DNA of 64,000 bases from Prorocentrum cordatum (Eukaryota > Sar > Dinophyceae > Prorocentrales > Prorocentraceae), in contig CAUYUJ010014605.1 of assembly GCA_963575745.1 (NCBI GenBank), positions 1 through 64,000 on the forward strand, written 5' to 3'. The position numbers and the translations under genes were made by a program. Shown piece after piece: positions 1 to 11,204 of this stretch. The stretch's first letter is position 1, and every line of letters begins with the position of its first letter. The notes beneath the pieces were generated by a model. It saw nothing but the letters and a program-made list of their open reading frames with translations. It was not told the origin of the DNA and searched no databases.

Positions 1-440
<440 letters not shown>

Positions 441-708
441 AGTGATAGTATTCAACATAAAAACACGAACAGAAATAACAACTAATAATATAAGCAACAT
501 TAACGGCACTACTACGATTGATAATACAACGAATGCTTATAATGCTGAAATTATCGTTTGGCACCGATCGAAACAACAAATCTCTTTGTCCAGCCCAAGC
601 GCTTCTGGTTCATCGATTTCGGCCTCCGAGGCCCGCGCTCGGGAACCTGGAGCATCAAACGCGGATCCGGTGGCGAAGCGCAGACCCCAAGAAAAAAAAA
701 CAATGGGG
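441..708. other. No recognisable feature
   Basis: The first 120 bases are A-rich, the rest is mixed sequence leading into the next element. I see no gene, repeat unit or RNA. Confidence 0.5.
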
Positions 709-857
709 CACAAGGACACACAAATAAACACACGCACGCACCAGCATTTCCCCCATATTGCCCAATATGTTCTGGACTTCCGCTTTCCCCCCATTTCCTA
801 TATGTTCCTAGATTTCCTAAGGGATCGACGATTGCTTGTGTCTGCGTGTCTTTTCCC
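709..857 (+). repeat. Family F short inverted-repeat element, copy F1
   Basis: Starts with a GGACACACAAATAAACACA-type end and finishes with TTGTGTCTGCGTGT, an imperfect inverted complement. The centre holds the family signature, pyrimidine-rich CCCATATT stretches followed by GGGATCGACGATT. The same arrangement recurs at about 8972, 36464, 40526, 45554, 50921 and 52250. Length is about 140-150 bp. No coding capacity. Confidence 0.7.
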
Positions 858-879
858 CCCTCACAGAGAAGCCCGGGAC

Positions 880-1664
880 CTCGGAGGCCGCGGATTCAAA
901 ACAGCATCTCCGAAGCCGCTGGCGGGGAGAAAAAATCCCCCCCGAACGGCCCCCGAGACGGCCCCCGAGACGGCCCCACGAAAGGCCCCATACTGCCCCA
1001 AGAGGAACCCAGAGCCCAAGGAGAGGAAGGGAGGGGGGCGGGCGGGGAACGCGAACTGACGCATGGCACCCCCCACCCCAGAATGTTTCCCCAGAGCGCC
1101 CCCAGGCCCCCCAGAAGCCTGCAAGAGGCCTCCAGGAAGTCCCCAAGAGGCCCCTGGGAGGCCACCCGAATGAATCCCAAAGCGGGGGCCCTGCCGCGCA
1201 CGACGGAACCGTCGTCGACGCCGCGCGCTAAACCCGTCGTTTCGCCGTGATTTATGCACCCGTGGCCCGTCATCGGCCCCCGAATCCATCGAGAGTTCAT
1301 CCCGGACGGGACCCCCCACAGGAGAGGTCGGCTGGGGCCGCGCATCAGACGTAACATCGCCGGATGTTTCGGCGCGCGCGATGATCAGCTGCAAGAGGAC
1401 CCCTAAACCTTTCAGAGGATGCCAAAAGTAAAGAGGGCCAGAAACATCATGGATAAGGGGTCTCTCATGCAGCAAGCCGCCCAGATCTACGATCCCGGAT
1501 GCGCAGACGGAGACCTAAGTTAGGCCACGTCTCCCCCGCGACAGTAAGGTCAGGGGCTCTTCTGCTCTCGACGGTGCGAGACCTCGCGTCGGGCGCATCA
1601 TCGCGAGGCGGATTTGCGGGCCGCCTTCGGCGGGGCCCTGTGCCGGGGCCCTGGGATTCGGCGG
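880..1664. other. GC-rich degenerate CCCCGAGACGG-type sequence, no gene
   Basis: The 940-1180 part consists of loosely repeated G/C-rich decamers that give Pro/Arg-rich or Gly-rich translations in several frames on both strands, as expected of non-coding repeats. Nothing else is recognised up to 1664. Confidence 0.5.
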
Positions 1665-1810
1665 CGGCCCCAGAACGGAAGCGAGAAAGGGCGGGCCTTC
1701 TCGGAGGGCTCGAGAGCCCCCCGGCCCTCTGAGAAACACTCAAAGCCTTCCCCGAAGACGTGGAACATTTCTCAGAAGGCGCGGGTGCCCAGGTCGCGGG
1801 CGCGCGAAAG
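1665..1810. repeat. Family J dispersed repeat, copy J1
   Basis: Contains GGGCGGGCCTTCTCGGAGGG followed by degenerate CTTCTGAGAAGG inverted motifs. It aligns by eye with 39165-39320, where the same order of motifs is seen, and with part of 35800-35890. The imperfect palindromes could fold back. Function unknown. Confidence 0.55.
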
Positions 1811-1889
1811 CAAGAGGCCGAAGCGCTTCGCGCCGCGCGCCATGGGCGGCGCCTCCGAGGCGAAGGCGGCCCCCATCATAGCACGCAGA

Positions 1890-3125
1890 ACAGGCCGTGG
1901 GCAATGATTTCTTTCGCGGCCTCTTCTTCGTTGCCCACGTCGCCAAGGAACTCTCGCCACGTGGGGTCGGGGCCTGCCTAAAGTCGCCGACCTGAAGCCA
2001 AATGCCCGCCGAGGAACTGCGCGGCCTGAAGATCTCGCCCGGGCGCGCGTCGTTGCAGTTAAGATGGCCGTCCGCGTCGAACGCGAAGTCAACGCGGTGG
2101 CCCGCTGCTCCTGGACGAGCCCATATGTCCCATTCACCTTGCCAGCGAAGCGAACCCGCATTCCCGCGAGAGCAGGGGGGCGCGCCGACGGCCCTGCCTG
2201 CGCGGTAGATGTTGGCCGCGCGCAGTACCCTGGAGAACGGCGCCCTGTCCACGGCGGGGATGGGTTCGGCACTCGTCGGAAGCCCGCGGGAAGCCCAGGG
2301 GCGAGGCGCGCGGGCGTCGCGCCGCGCTCTCTCGATGACCCAGCGCGCCAGAGGCCCCCAGCGCATGGCCAGGCCGCACCCCTCGAGGAATTTCTTTTTT
2401 CGCGCGCCGCGAGCCCAGCCCAGGCCCCGCGCCAGGGAGGCTGCCCCTGGCAGACGCGCCAGGGATCTACTTGCCCCAGCGCACGCACGCCAGGAACTCG
2501 ACGATGGGACCGCCAGGCGCGAAGCGCATGGGCCCGAGGAGCTCGATGACGAAGGCGGCCCCCCTGCAGACTTGCATTGCGTTTTGAATCCCGAGGGCGG
2601 GCGGGTCGGCCGGCGCCAACTGCAGGATGTCGCCCGAGTGGATAGCGATGGGGCATGCGCCGAGGCCGCGCCCTTGCCTCGTGCAGCTGCCCCCCGTGAC
2701 CGCGCGCGCCTTCATGCGCCCGCGCGCGGCGCGAAAGCCCAGCGCCTTGCAATTGGCGGCGGACACCACGCCCGCCTCTTTAATGACGAGCACCCTCGCG
2801 TTACCAGACCACTCCTCGAGAGCGTTCACTCCGTCGCCTGTGCGCACCGTCGCGTTGACCATCTCCTGGACGCGCGCGCCTGGAGCGTCGTGCAGACTCC
2901 TCGCTTCCCACTCGACGGCAGAGGTGATCGCCGCCTGCGTGTTGGAAGAGGCCGCCACCAGCATCGACGGGGACTCGGGCGTCTCGTTGCGCCATGAATA
3001 TTCCACAGCCATGAACGCCAGCACCAGCGCCGCGCGCGTCCTGCCCGCGCCCCCAGCGCCGAGGAGGAGCGCCGCCCCCAGGCGTCTCGGGACCTGTCAC
3101 CAGCCTGGGGGGCGAAAGAAACGAC
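1890..3125 (-). pseudogene. PIF1-like superfamily 1 DNA helicase, decayed
   Basis: Read on the minus strand, the sequence keeps the order of a PIF1-type helicase core. The P-loop reads ALLLGAGGAGRTRAALV (codons at about 3038-3070), with Arg where the family has the catalytic Lys. The Walker B region reads VLVIKEAGVVSA at about 2760-2800, with Lys replacing the usual Asp of DEA. Motif III-like SGDILQLAP lies at about 2620-2650. After a frameshift the C-terminal segment continues as GMRVRFAGKVNGTYGLVQEQ (2105-2165) and, after another shift, VDFAFDADG with a downstream GIWLQVGDF. Family knowledge: PIF1 helicases unwind DNA 5' to 3', and related copies are abundant in dinoflagellate genomes. With at least two frame changes and altered Walker residues it is almost certainly non-functional. 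I see no rolling-circle Rep domain that would mark it as a Helitron. Confidence 0.7.
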
Positions 3126-4090
3126 CGCCGCGCAACCGAGGCGCCGCCGAGTCTTCAGGGCCGCCCGGCAGGGGCACTCTTCGGAAAGAGCCCCGCGCCG
3201 CTCGACAAACTGCTCGCGCGTCGCCGCGCGGCAGTCCGCCCTGTCAGCGGCCTCTCCCGCCTTGGCGATGTATTCCCCAACAGCGCAGTCGGCGTGCTCT
3301 GCCAGGCAGAACCACCCCAGCCTGGAGGGCTGAACGCCGAGGAAAGCGATCGGCTCGCCGAAGACCCGCGACCGCGACAAGTAGTCGGCATCCGCGCGCA
3401 GCTCTGTCGCCGAAAGCAGCCTGCAACCCGGGCCGCGCACCTCGTGGAGAGGAAGCCACGGCGAGGACTGCAGCTCGACCACAGACAGCAGCAAAATCCG
3501 CAAGTCCACGGCCACCTGCATCAGGCCGAACTGACAACGCAGGCCGCGCACGACGCAGCCGAGAAGGCGCCGCGCGCGCGGGGGGGGGGGGATGGGCACG
3601 GGCAGCTTCCCTGCGCGCGCACCCCCGCCCTCGGACGCGCTTCGCCGGGGTCAGAGGCGCGGCTGTGCAAGAGCTCCCGCGCGGCGCCGCGCAGCGTTAC
3701 ATGTCGAAATTGCGGTGTCGCGCAGACCTCGAGGACCCTCAGAGCCTGCGGGCGACGTCCGGGCGCGCTGCCCCACTTGACTCCCGGGGCGAGTTCGGCC
3801 ACGCGCGCGGCGAGAAATCGATCGGTCGCCCGCCAACCCTTGAAGACGGCGACGAGGGGGCCGAACACTTTTTGCGCGCGAACAATCAAAAGCCAAGCCC
3901 GCAGCAAACGGCGCGTGGAACGCGCGGGCTGCGTCGGCTGCACGGGAGCAGAAAAAAACAAAACAACACATAAAAAACAACTACCTCGCATCCCGCGAGC
4001 AGGAAGAAGAGGTCCCCCGCGGGCCGCCGGGCACCCGGCCAGCGCCCAGCGCAACCTGGAGGCGCCCCCCCCAGACAGGCAGGGCCGAAT
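3126..4090 (-). pseudogene. Degenerate coding-like sequence upstream of the helicase
   Basis: The minus strand is open over long stretches in alternating frames, for example residues resembling LGWFCLAEHADCAVGEYIAK at about 3240-3310 and an arginine-rich helical stretch at about 3800-3900. It lies directly upstream of the helicase P-loop in the same orientation, so it is plausibly the decayed N-terminal part of the same gene. I do not recognise a domain, and GC-rich sequence can stay open by chance. Confidence 0.35.
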
Positions 4091-4357
4091 TCAAAGGTAG
4101 TTTCACGACCAAGGCCGCGCTGACAGCGTGCTCGATTAACGGAGCGTCTGGGAATCTGTTTTTTTGATGTCTGATTTTCTTCTGGGGGGGAACCGAGCTC
4201 ACGCTAAACAAAATGCAGGAAATCACAAAACGCCGTTTCCTACATGTCAGGTATGCGAATGCATCGAACGAAAGCGACACAGCGAGTAGGACAGCACGAA
4301 CCACGCGTTCCTACAATCTGTTCGGCCACGAAGCACGCCTTCCTACAATTGGATGTC

Positions 4358-5810
4358 CTACTTCGCCGTTAGCTCACACACTGTAAGCGCGTCTACGGCA
4401 CGAGGGGCCCACTCCCCACGCGCCGCCCCCCCGTCCACGGCCACCACGGGGACCTCCCCGTAGAGCACCCCCGAGGTTTCCTTGGCCCCCTGCGCCAGGC
4501 TGAAGATCTCCTGGGCCGCTGGCCCGGGCGGCCTCCCCAGCCCCCATCCAACTCGCCGCTCGAGCAGACCTCCAGCATCGTCGCGAGCCCCTCCCGCTGC
4601 TCGGAGGACGCCGCTGGGGTCCCCATCGCGGCCACACTCACGCCCTGGCGCCGCTCCGACCGCGGCGTGACCTGCGCCGCCGCCCCCTATCAACTGCGCC
4701 AACTTGTCCATCTTTCTGACCTTGTCCTCGATCATCTTCGCGCCATTACTCTGGGGGGCCGCTGCAAGCCTCGCTCCTTGCGGCGAGGGCGGATGCACCG
4801 CGCCAGCCTCGCCGCCAGCCACATCAACGCGACGAAGGGGGACCGCCCGACCGCCGCCGCTAAGCGCCGCATCTCGGCGCCAGACCCCGAATGCGAAGTC
4901 CAGCGAATGGCGGATGTAGACCGCCTTGCACGCCCCATGTCCCCAGCTAGTGCCAGAGCGCAAGGACGTGGCCAGCGGGGTTGACCTCCGGCTTCGGCAG
5001 CAGCCCGGAGGAGCCGCCATTGACGTCACCGAAACTGCCTCCCCAGAGATCTCATGATGCTTTCCGCATTAGTATTCGTATGATTCGCCTTCTGGCCCTC
5101 TACTTCCGCACCCTTCTTGGCCTTCATACCCGTCAGCGCTGAAGGCTCTATGAAGTAGTCACTGATGTGGCCCCGCTCCAGCAGCCCCAGCTCCACCTCA
5201 ATTTCCTCGGCGATGTTCGTGCCGCTGGGGGCCTCGACCTCCTCCCAAACATTCCTGGACTGGCCGTGCTTCGGGGCCTCCTCCAACTTCTTCGACCGAT
5301 CCCACTTGATGAAGCGCAGCTAGGCCCCGAACTCCTCCTTCACTGGGTTGACCTTCTTCAGCTCCTCGCACCTCTGCCGGCAAAAGGCCCTTCGCGCAGC
5401 CCTCCCACAAGCGACTGACGGCCCCCGGCAGGGCCTGGCCCTCCGGGCCCTTCTTCGGCTGTGGCTTGGCGGCGGCTGCCCAACCGACAGGTCCCTCTTC
5501 GACTCCTGGCCACCAATGACGAAGTCCACCGATTTCGCCTTGAAGCCCTGCGCGAACTCCTGCAGCTTGGAGTCCAGCTGCAGCGACAGGCAGGAGGACC
5601 GAACGTGGGGGATCAGGTTCATAGCGCCACCGCCATGGTTCCATACCGCTGCGCCACTTCCAAGAGCGCGGCCCGCAAGTTCCGAGACCTGAAATTCGGC
5701 GATGGAATACGCAGGAGGTCACAACGCAAGGCCAGCGGGAACCAACACCGCAGTGTTGCGAGCCATAACTCATGATTGACGCGTCCACCCAAGTTCTCGC
5801 TAATAGACAT
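4358..5810 (-). pseudogene. Unidentified broken ORF
   Basis: Minus-strand translation from 5622 to 5026 stays in one frame, interrupted by a single TAG at about 5320. It looks coding: a segment with LDSKLQEFAQGFKAKSVDFV, then Lys/Glu-rich sequence KKVNPVKEEF, then after the stop LRFIKWDRSKKLEEAPKHG and an acidic helical region ending RSLGRQFR before a stop at about 5026. A segment at 5619-5810 ending TMAVAL may be the N-terminus, and 4358-5029 may continue the product in another frame. Two compensating frame changes near 5400-5460 are likely. I cannot name the family; a retroelement Gag-like protein or a host gene relic are both possible. Confidence 0.4.
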
Positions 5811-6240
5811 GCGTTAAGGATTCCTCAGCGAGGCACATTTTAGTCATTCTTCTCGAACATTGAACTCTTTAGTAATGATTCGTTCAGAATGCTGCCTTAG
5901 GACGGGTTGTTGTAGTAAGGGCCCCGTCGGTCAGGAACTCACATGTAATAATGCAAGAATACCAGATGTCACAAGGGTTATATCGTACGGGTTGCTTCAA
6001 CAAGGGCACCTTTGCGGAGGCTCTTTTGGAAGGCTCGTTTTACATTGAATAAGCATCCATTGGATACATCCACTGGCACAACTGATTGAAAAAAAAAACT
6101 CCAACCAGGGATTAGTTCAACTCTTTCAAACAAAATTCATCATGTAGGGAGTTCTTCAAGAACGAATATGTTCATACATGGCTTCTTTAGTAAGGAGGCC
6201 TTGGTGACCCACCCGTTCTCTTTCTAGACGTATAAGTAGA
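5811..6240. other. AT-richer island without recognisable gene
   Basis: Base composition drops to roughly balanced AT/GC, in sharp contrast to both sides. Contains an A10 run near 6090 and no long ORF. It does not resemble organelle coding sequence that I can recognise. Confidence 0.5.
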
Positions 6241-7926
6241 CCAGTCGCGTGCAACACAAGCACACACACACAGAGAAAAAAACCAGAAAACACACACACT
6301 GCCCCAAACCAGATCTTTGGGTACTACTCATAACTATGGGTTGGTCAATACCGATTGCATCAAGAAGTGGCGCCACCTGGTTTGCACCACCTCGGTTACA
6401 CCCCACGCGCCACAAGACTTTAACACCATAGGGCGCGCCACCTCGAGCGCACCTCGAAAAGGCAAGACACTCTGTGCGGGGTCCACGTTGGCAAACAGTT
6501 CGTCCGTTTGCATCCGCCGCCCTCCCCCCCCCCACCGACGCACCGAGCTCGAAAGCTCGCTCACTGCCTGCACCACGCAGCGCAGCGCAGAGCGGCCGGA
6601 CGCCCGCTCCCCGTCGGGAGCGGCCCCTGCCGGCTGCCGGGGGACACTGCCTGGGCAGGCCGTGGGTGCCAAGACGTGCGAAGCGCATGACAGATGTGCT
6701 CGCGCCAGGCCCCCTCGATGTCAGGCCCCCCCCACGAAGAGCGTGCCAAACGTCAGCATGCCTGATGCCGAGCTCCGTGCCCCACCCCTCAACCCTGGCC
6801 CCCCGAGCGAGGCAGGGCGGACCCGCGCGGCAGCGCGACTGTCTACTCGCTGACGCCGTACAGCTCAGGGAGCCGCCGCGCGTTGCCTATCGGCGAGCTC
6901 AGCCGGACCACTCCGGCGTCTCCGGTGTGCCCAGAACTCCCCCGGCGCTCCTCGCTCCCCGGGGGCGGGGTGGCGGAGCATCCGAGATCTGGCCCCGGCT
7001 GTCCAAGCGGCTGCTGTTGCACGTGCCTTTGGACGACGTCGACCATGTACCGCACCACTTCGATGCACGATCCCGCGCGTGCGGACACGCGCGGCAGCGT
7101 GCATCAAGCTGGTCTGCTAACCCTTCGATCCGACGTTGCGAAAAAGTGCGGCACCGCGCAAAAGTCACAACAGGAGCCCCAGACCCCATCCTCCTGCGTC
7201 ATCTTGCGAGCTGGATCGACCTGTGATGGTCCTGGGGCTCGAGACCGGGCGAAAGCGCCCGTTGTGCAAAAACAAAAAAAAAAAAAAGCAAAGCAACGCC
7301 TGGATCTCCGGGGGGAAACGGCTGGCGTCGTCGAGTGCCTGGTGAGCTGCCCCGCCTCCGCCGCAGGCCCGGCCGCGGCGGGCCGAGCCAGTGGCTGCTG
7401 CGCGTGCTTCGTGGGCAGCCCCGCCTCGGTCGGAGGCCCCGCCGCCGCCGGCCGTGCCTTCCCCGCGTCCCGGAACCTCCTGTCCAGCTCCAGGGCCTTC
7501 TCCTTCCAGGCTGCACGCAGGGGTGGCCCTGGTGTTGGGGAGGGACCGCCCGTCCCGGCACTCCTGTGGTCCTACCACGACGATGAAGTTCCTAGAGCCC
7601 CAAAATGTTCGAAGGACAAAAGCAGTGTTCTTAGAACATGAGCCCGATGTGTTTGAACAAGACAGACTGCGCCAGAAGTGCTCCCAGAACATTCGTGGAA
7701 ACCACAGAAGGTTCTTGGAACACTGCTTGGCAGAGCTATAGGCGAGCCAGGACGCTTCGCCACTGCTTGGTGGTGGTGGGGAGGGAGCGACCTCGGGGGC
7801 GCGGCCTGTCGACCGCTGCGTGCGCTGCGGCGCAGCTGCCCGTGCGCCGTGGGCTCGCCCCGAGCTCCGACGTCGCAGAGGCTTGCAAAAAACACCGCGT
7901 CGCATCATGACAGGAGCCCTGTAAGC
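6241..7926. other. Mostly unrecognised, weak coding-like stretch on the minus strand
   Basis: 6250-6305 is CA-rich and related to the family F ends. The minus strand at about 6843-7090 can be read as an open frame with CIEVVRYMVDVVQRHVQQQ, which looks more protein-like than its surroundings but matches nothing I know. An A-run lies at about 7266-7287. At 7580-7740 several GTTCTTAGAACAT-like inverted motifs occur, and the flanking GCCAGGACGCTTCGCCACTGC recurs at about 44418. Confidence 0.35.
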
Positions 7927-8083
7927 TCAGGTCGGGCATGTCCCCCGACAGGCGGACCTTGGCGGAAAAATCAAAGATAGCGAAACAAATGCTCAAACTA
8001 ATCAAAAGTGCTCCAAGAATCATCCCCCGGCTAGTTTGTAAACTATGTTTGGATATTCCTCCTGCAGAGGGACAGACCCGACT
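7927..8083. mobile_element. Family A TIR element, copy A1
   Basis: Left end GGTCGGGCATGTCCCCCGAC and right end GAGGGACAGACCCGACTT form the family A terminal inverted repeats. The interior has the family's A-rich AAATCAAA stretches and a CATCCCCCGGCTA segment. Length about 155 bp, no ORF. Target-site duplications are not convincing for this copy. Confidence 0.75.
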
Positions 8084-8261
8084 TCACTATAGGCCCCATC
8101 CTTCTGCGGCAGCTCTCGCGCCAGATCGACGCGTGAGGGCCCGGGGCCCGAGGCAGGGCGAGGTCACCCGGCGCGAAGGCCCGTGCGACGCAAAGATCTC
8201 TCCGGGCGAGCCGCGAGCCCCCCCCCCCCGCTCAGAGCCCCGACGTCCTGATGTGTCTCAC

Positions 8262-8580
8262 CACATGGACCCCTGGGACATCTCGACCCATTACCTCGGA
8301 CCAGCGCTCCCTCCCGAGCCATTTGTCTCAAGGCGCTGGGGCCCAGCGAGGGCCCCCATACCTAGCCGCACATCGCAAGACACGGTCCGACGTGATTGCT
8401 GGTCACGGCGCGAGGGGGTCGGGGCCCAGCGCCCCCTGGACCCAAACCCCCGACGTCGTGATTATGCTCACAACGTCGACCTCCGGATGTCTGGACCCCT
8501 TCCCCGGGACCGGCGCTTCGTCCGGAGTCGTTCTGGTGACGGCCCTGGGGGCCCGGCCAGGGCCCCCATAGGGGAAGCCG
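8262..8580 (+). repeat. Two copies of dispersed family K
   Basis: Copies at about 8262-8365 and 8487-8580 share the motif order 'GACCCC..CCCCGGGACCGGCGCTTC...GAGTCGTT...GACGGCCCTGGGGGCCCGGC'. Related copies occur at 26625, 28480, 29545, 34840, 43557 and, inverted, at 41208 and 53410. Length about 90 bp. No obvious terminal repeats, so the transposition mechanism, if any, is unclear. Confidence 0.5.
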
Positions 8581-8675
8581 AAGACAGAGGCAAGCCTCGC
8601 GCCGTGATTTTGCCACGCGAGGGGGCCTGGGCCTGGAGGCCGCGTCACCGAGACAACGCTCCTGCGAGAGGAAAC

Positions 8676-8796
8676 TAGGAGGAGGAGGAGGAGGAGGAGG
8701 AGGAGGAGGAGGAGGAGGAGGAGAGGGAAGAGAAGGAGGAGGAGAGGGAAGAGAAGGAGGAGGAGGAGGAGGAGGAGGAGGAGGAGGAGCAGGAGT
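8676..8796. repeat. (GGA)n microsatellite
   Basis: Near-continuous AGG triplets with GAGAGGGAAGAGAAGG interruptions, immediately left of element E1. Confidence 0.95.
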
Positions 8797-8804
8797 GACC
8801 CTGG

Positions 8805-8953
8805 GTAAGAGTGACCTTTGGTGCGCGGCTTCGGGGGGGCCGCGGGGAGGCCAAATCCAGGCGCGCAAGCCGCTGCTGCCGCTTCGCGTTCAGCCATCTG
8901 GGGGCCCACCTGTGCCCGCACCAAAGGTCTCTCCGGCGAAAGGTCACTCTTAC
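8805..8953. mobile_element. Family E TIR element, copy E1
   Basis: Bounded by GTAAGAGTGACCTTTGGTGC on the left and its imperfect complement GCACCAAAGG...AAGGTCACTCTTAC on the right. About 149 bp, non-coding. The second copy at 9743 has the same neighbour, a GGA tract ending GAGTGACCCTGG. Confidence 0.7.
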
Positions 8954-8971
8954 GTCCAGTCTCAGGAGGGG

Positions 8972-9090
8972 GAAAAACACACAGACACAATTAGTCGGCG
9001 ATTCCCAGAAAATATAAGAAAATATGGGCAGAAAATATGAGAAAATATGGGGGGATATTTTTATTTGTGTGTATTTATTTGTGTGTCCCA
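8972..9090 (-). repeat. Family F element, copy F2 (inverted)
   Basis: Inverted relative to the other copies: starts AAAAACACACAGACACAATT, contains CGATTCCCAGAAAATATAAG, and ends in the ATTTATTTGTGTGTCC terminus. Confidence 0.65.
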
Positions 9091-9295
9091 GTTCCCCTTC
9101 ACAGTCGAGAGAGGGGGCCGCTCCCGCGCACAGGCTGGTCCTTCGAGCGGGCCCCTGGCGAGGCCGAGCGCGCCGGCGCGCCGTGGGCACGCGGCTGGGC
9201 GCCTGCCGCCCCCAGGCCCGCGGAGAGCGGCCGGATGCGGTCGCCGCCGAGCGCGCGCAGGCCACTCGCCGGATCGCGGCGGGCCTCCATCGGGG

Positions 9296-9735
9296 GGGGA
9301 GGAGGGGGGGGAGGAGGAGAAGAAGGAGGAGGAGAATGAGGAGGAGGAGGGAGGAGAGCGAAGGAGGAGGCGGAGGAGGAGGAAGAGAAGGAGAAGGAGA
9401 AGGGAGAAGGAGAAGGAGAAAGAGAAGGAAAGAGAAGGAGAAGAGAAGGAGAAGGAGAAGGAGAAGGAGAAGGAGAAGGAGAAGGAGAAGGAGAGAAGAG
9501 AAGGAGAAGGGAGGAGAAGGAAAGAAGGAGAAAGAGAAGGAGAAGAGAAGGAGAAGGAGAAGGAAAGAGAAGGAAGGAGAAGGAGAAGAGAAGAAAGGAG
9601 AAGGGAGAAGGAGGAAGGAGGAGGAGGAGAGGAGGAGGAGGAGGAGGAGGAGGAAGAGAAGGAGGAGGAGAGGGAAGAGGAGGAGGAGGAGGAGGAGGAG
9701 GAGGAGGAGGAGGAGGAGGAGGAGGAGGAGGAGTG
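9296..9735. repeat. Long purine (GGA/GAAG) tract
   Basis: Over 400 bases with almost no pyrimidines on the plus strand: GGA triplets at both ends and GGAGAA hexamers in the centre. ORFs through it encode only Arg/Glu/Gly polymers and are not genes. Confidence 0.95.
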
Positions 9736-9742
9736 ACCCTGG

Positions 9743-9895
9743 GTAAGAGTGACCCGTGGTGCGCGGTTTCTTGGGGGCCGTTGGGGGACCAACACACACA
9801 GGCGCGCAAGACGCTGCTACTGCGTCGCGCTCAGCGGTCTCTGGGGACCAAATTGCGCCCGCACCACAGGTTACTCCGGCGAAAGGTCACTCTTG
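9743..9895. mobile_element. Family E TIR element, copy E2
   Basis: Same termini as E1 (GTAAGAGTGACC on the left, GGTCACTCTTGC on the right), about 153 bp, again directly after a GGA tract and the linker GAGTGACCCTGG. Confidence 0.7.
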
Positions 9896-10530
9896 CGTCG
9901 AGTCGGCTCCGAGGAGCGTGCCTCCGCCGCGGCGCCCGCAGCCGGCGCGGTGAGCGAGGCGGAGATGTGCCGCGGCACGGCGGTGGCCCCGGGAGGCGGC
10001 AGCGACTGGCAGCGCCGGGCGTCCCCGCCAGCGGCTGCGGCCCTGGCCCGCGCCACGGCGGCGGGCGCGGCGGGCGGCGCCCGCGCCGCCCACAGCGGCG
10101 CTGCACCCCCCGATGGCCTCGCCGTGGCCGGCGCCGTCGGGGAGCGCGCCACGCCAGAGCCCGCCGCTGGCCTCGCCGTGGCCGGCGAGGCCGCGAACTC
10201 CGCGGCGGGCCGCGGCACCGTCGGGGAGCGCGCCACGCCTGCCGCCAGCCTCGCTGGCCTCGGCGAGGCTGCGAACTCCGCGGCGGGCCGCGGCGCCGCC
10301 GGGGAGCGCGGCTGGGCAGCGAGCCGCGCGCCGTTCCACAGGCTGATGGAACCGCCCTGCCGCGCTGGGGACAGGGGCTGTGCGACCTGGGCGCAGGCGG
10401 GCGCGACGTGGGCGCTGCCATCCGCGGCCGCGTCCGCCGCCCCCCAGTGGAAGGGGCTGCCGCCGGCCTGTGGCTACATCCACACTTCCACAACGCATTG
10501 CACAAGTGAGCGCGGAGATTTTCTCTCGTC
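9896..10530 (+). other. Ala/Gly-rich open frame with internal tandem repeat, doubtful gene
   Basis: A plus-strand frame stays open through this GC-rich block. It contains an imperfect tandem of about 78 bp at 10130-10310, read as AVAGEAANSAAGRGTVGERA followed by LAGLGEAANSAAGRGAAGER. The composition could be an exon of a low-complexity protein or simply a GC-rich minisatellite. No start context, domain or splice evidence decides it. Confidence 0.25.
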
Positions 10531-11204
10531 GGTCTTCCGCTGCCGCGTGAGCACTCGGCGGGCCCCAGGGCCGTTAAAAATGCTCCGGATGGAGGCATCA
10601 CTGGGGAGAGGGTCGGGACCTCTCTGGGGACCCAGCAGTGCGAAAACAATGCGATGATCTTTGGGCCGAGCATGAATGACCTCTGACACGCGGCCGGCAG
10701 ATCCCTGCACGCGACGCGGCCAGCCGATCACTGCACGCGACGCGGCAGCAGCTGCCCGCGCGCTTGGGCTTACCCTCCCTACCCCCCCGCCCCCCGCGCC
10801 CCCTGGACGCCACGCCGAATGGCCCGCTTTCCCAGACATCCGACGATGTGGGTTCTCCCATGGGCGGCTCCAGAGCGCGTTTCGCCCCGGAGCCGTTCCT
10901 GATGGCCCTGCATGGGGCCTGAAAACGAGCCCCAGGGGCCGAAATCGAAGGAAAACGCCCAGATATGACAAATCACAGCGTCGGAGACCTGGGCGGCCAG
11001 CAGGCACCCCGACCGCTGCTCCCAGGACTTCTGCCAGGGTGCGTCTTGACCAGAAATTTCGGGGCGAAGCCAGCCGTGGCGACGAGGGCCTCCAAGAAGG
11101 CCCCAGCAAGGCGAACACGAGTCAAGGGCAGTCGTGGTATTGGCACGCTTCTCTCCTCTAGAGGAACCAACCAAAAAAAAATCATAAATTGACACTGTCG
11201 CCGG
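10531..11204. other. No gene recognised; contains a short tandem duplication
   Basis: At 10700-10750 a unit of about 24-30 bp with CCTGCACGCGACGCGGC is duplicated. The segment GGGTGCGTCTTGACCAGAAATTT at about 11037 is related to 38650. Otherwise unremarkable. Confidence 0.4.

Noticed and set aside
1890-4090. Helitron transposon
   Set aside because: A PIF1-like helicase is present, but no HUH Rep motif, no TC start and no CTRR end with hairpin could be found.
9896-10530. Secure Ala/Gly-rich protein gene
   Set aside because: Frames on both strands are open because of GC content and the internal 78-bp tandem; no start context, splice sites or domain.
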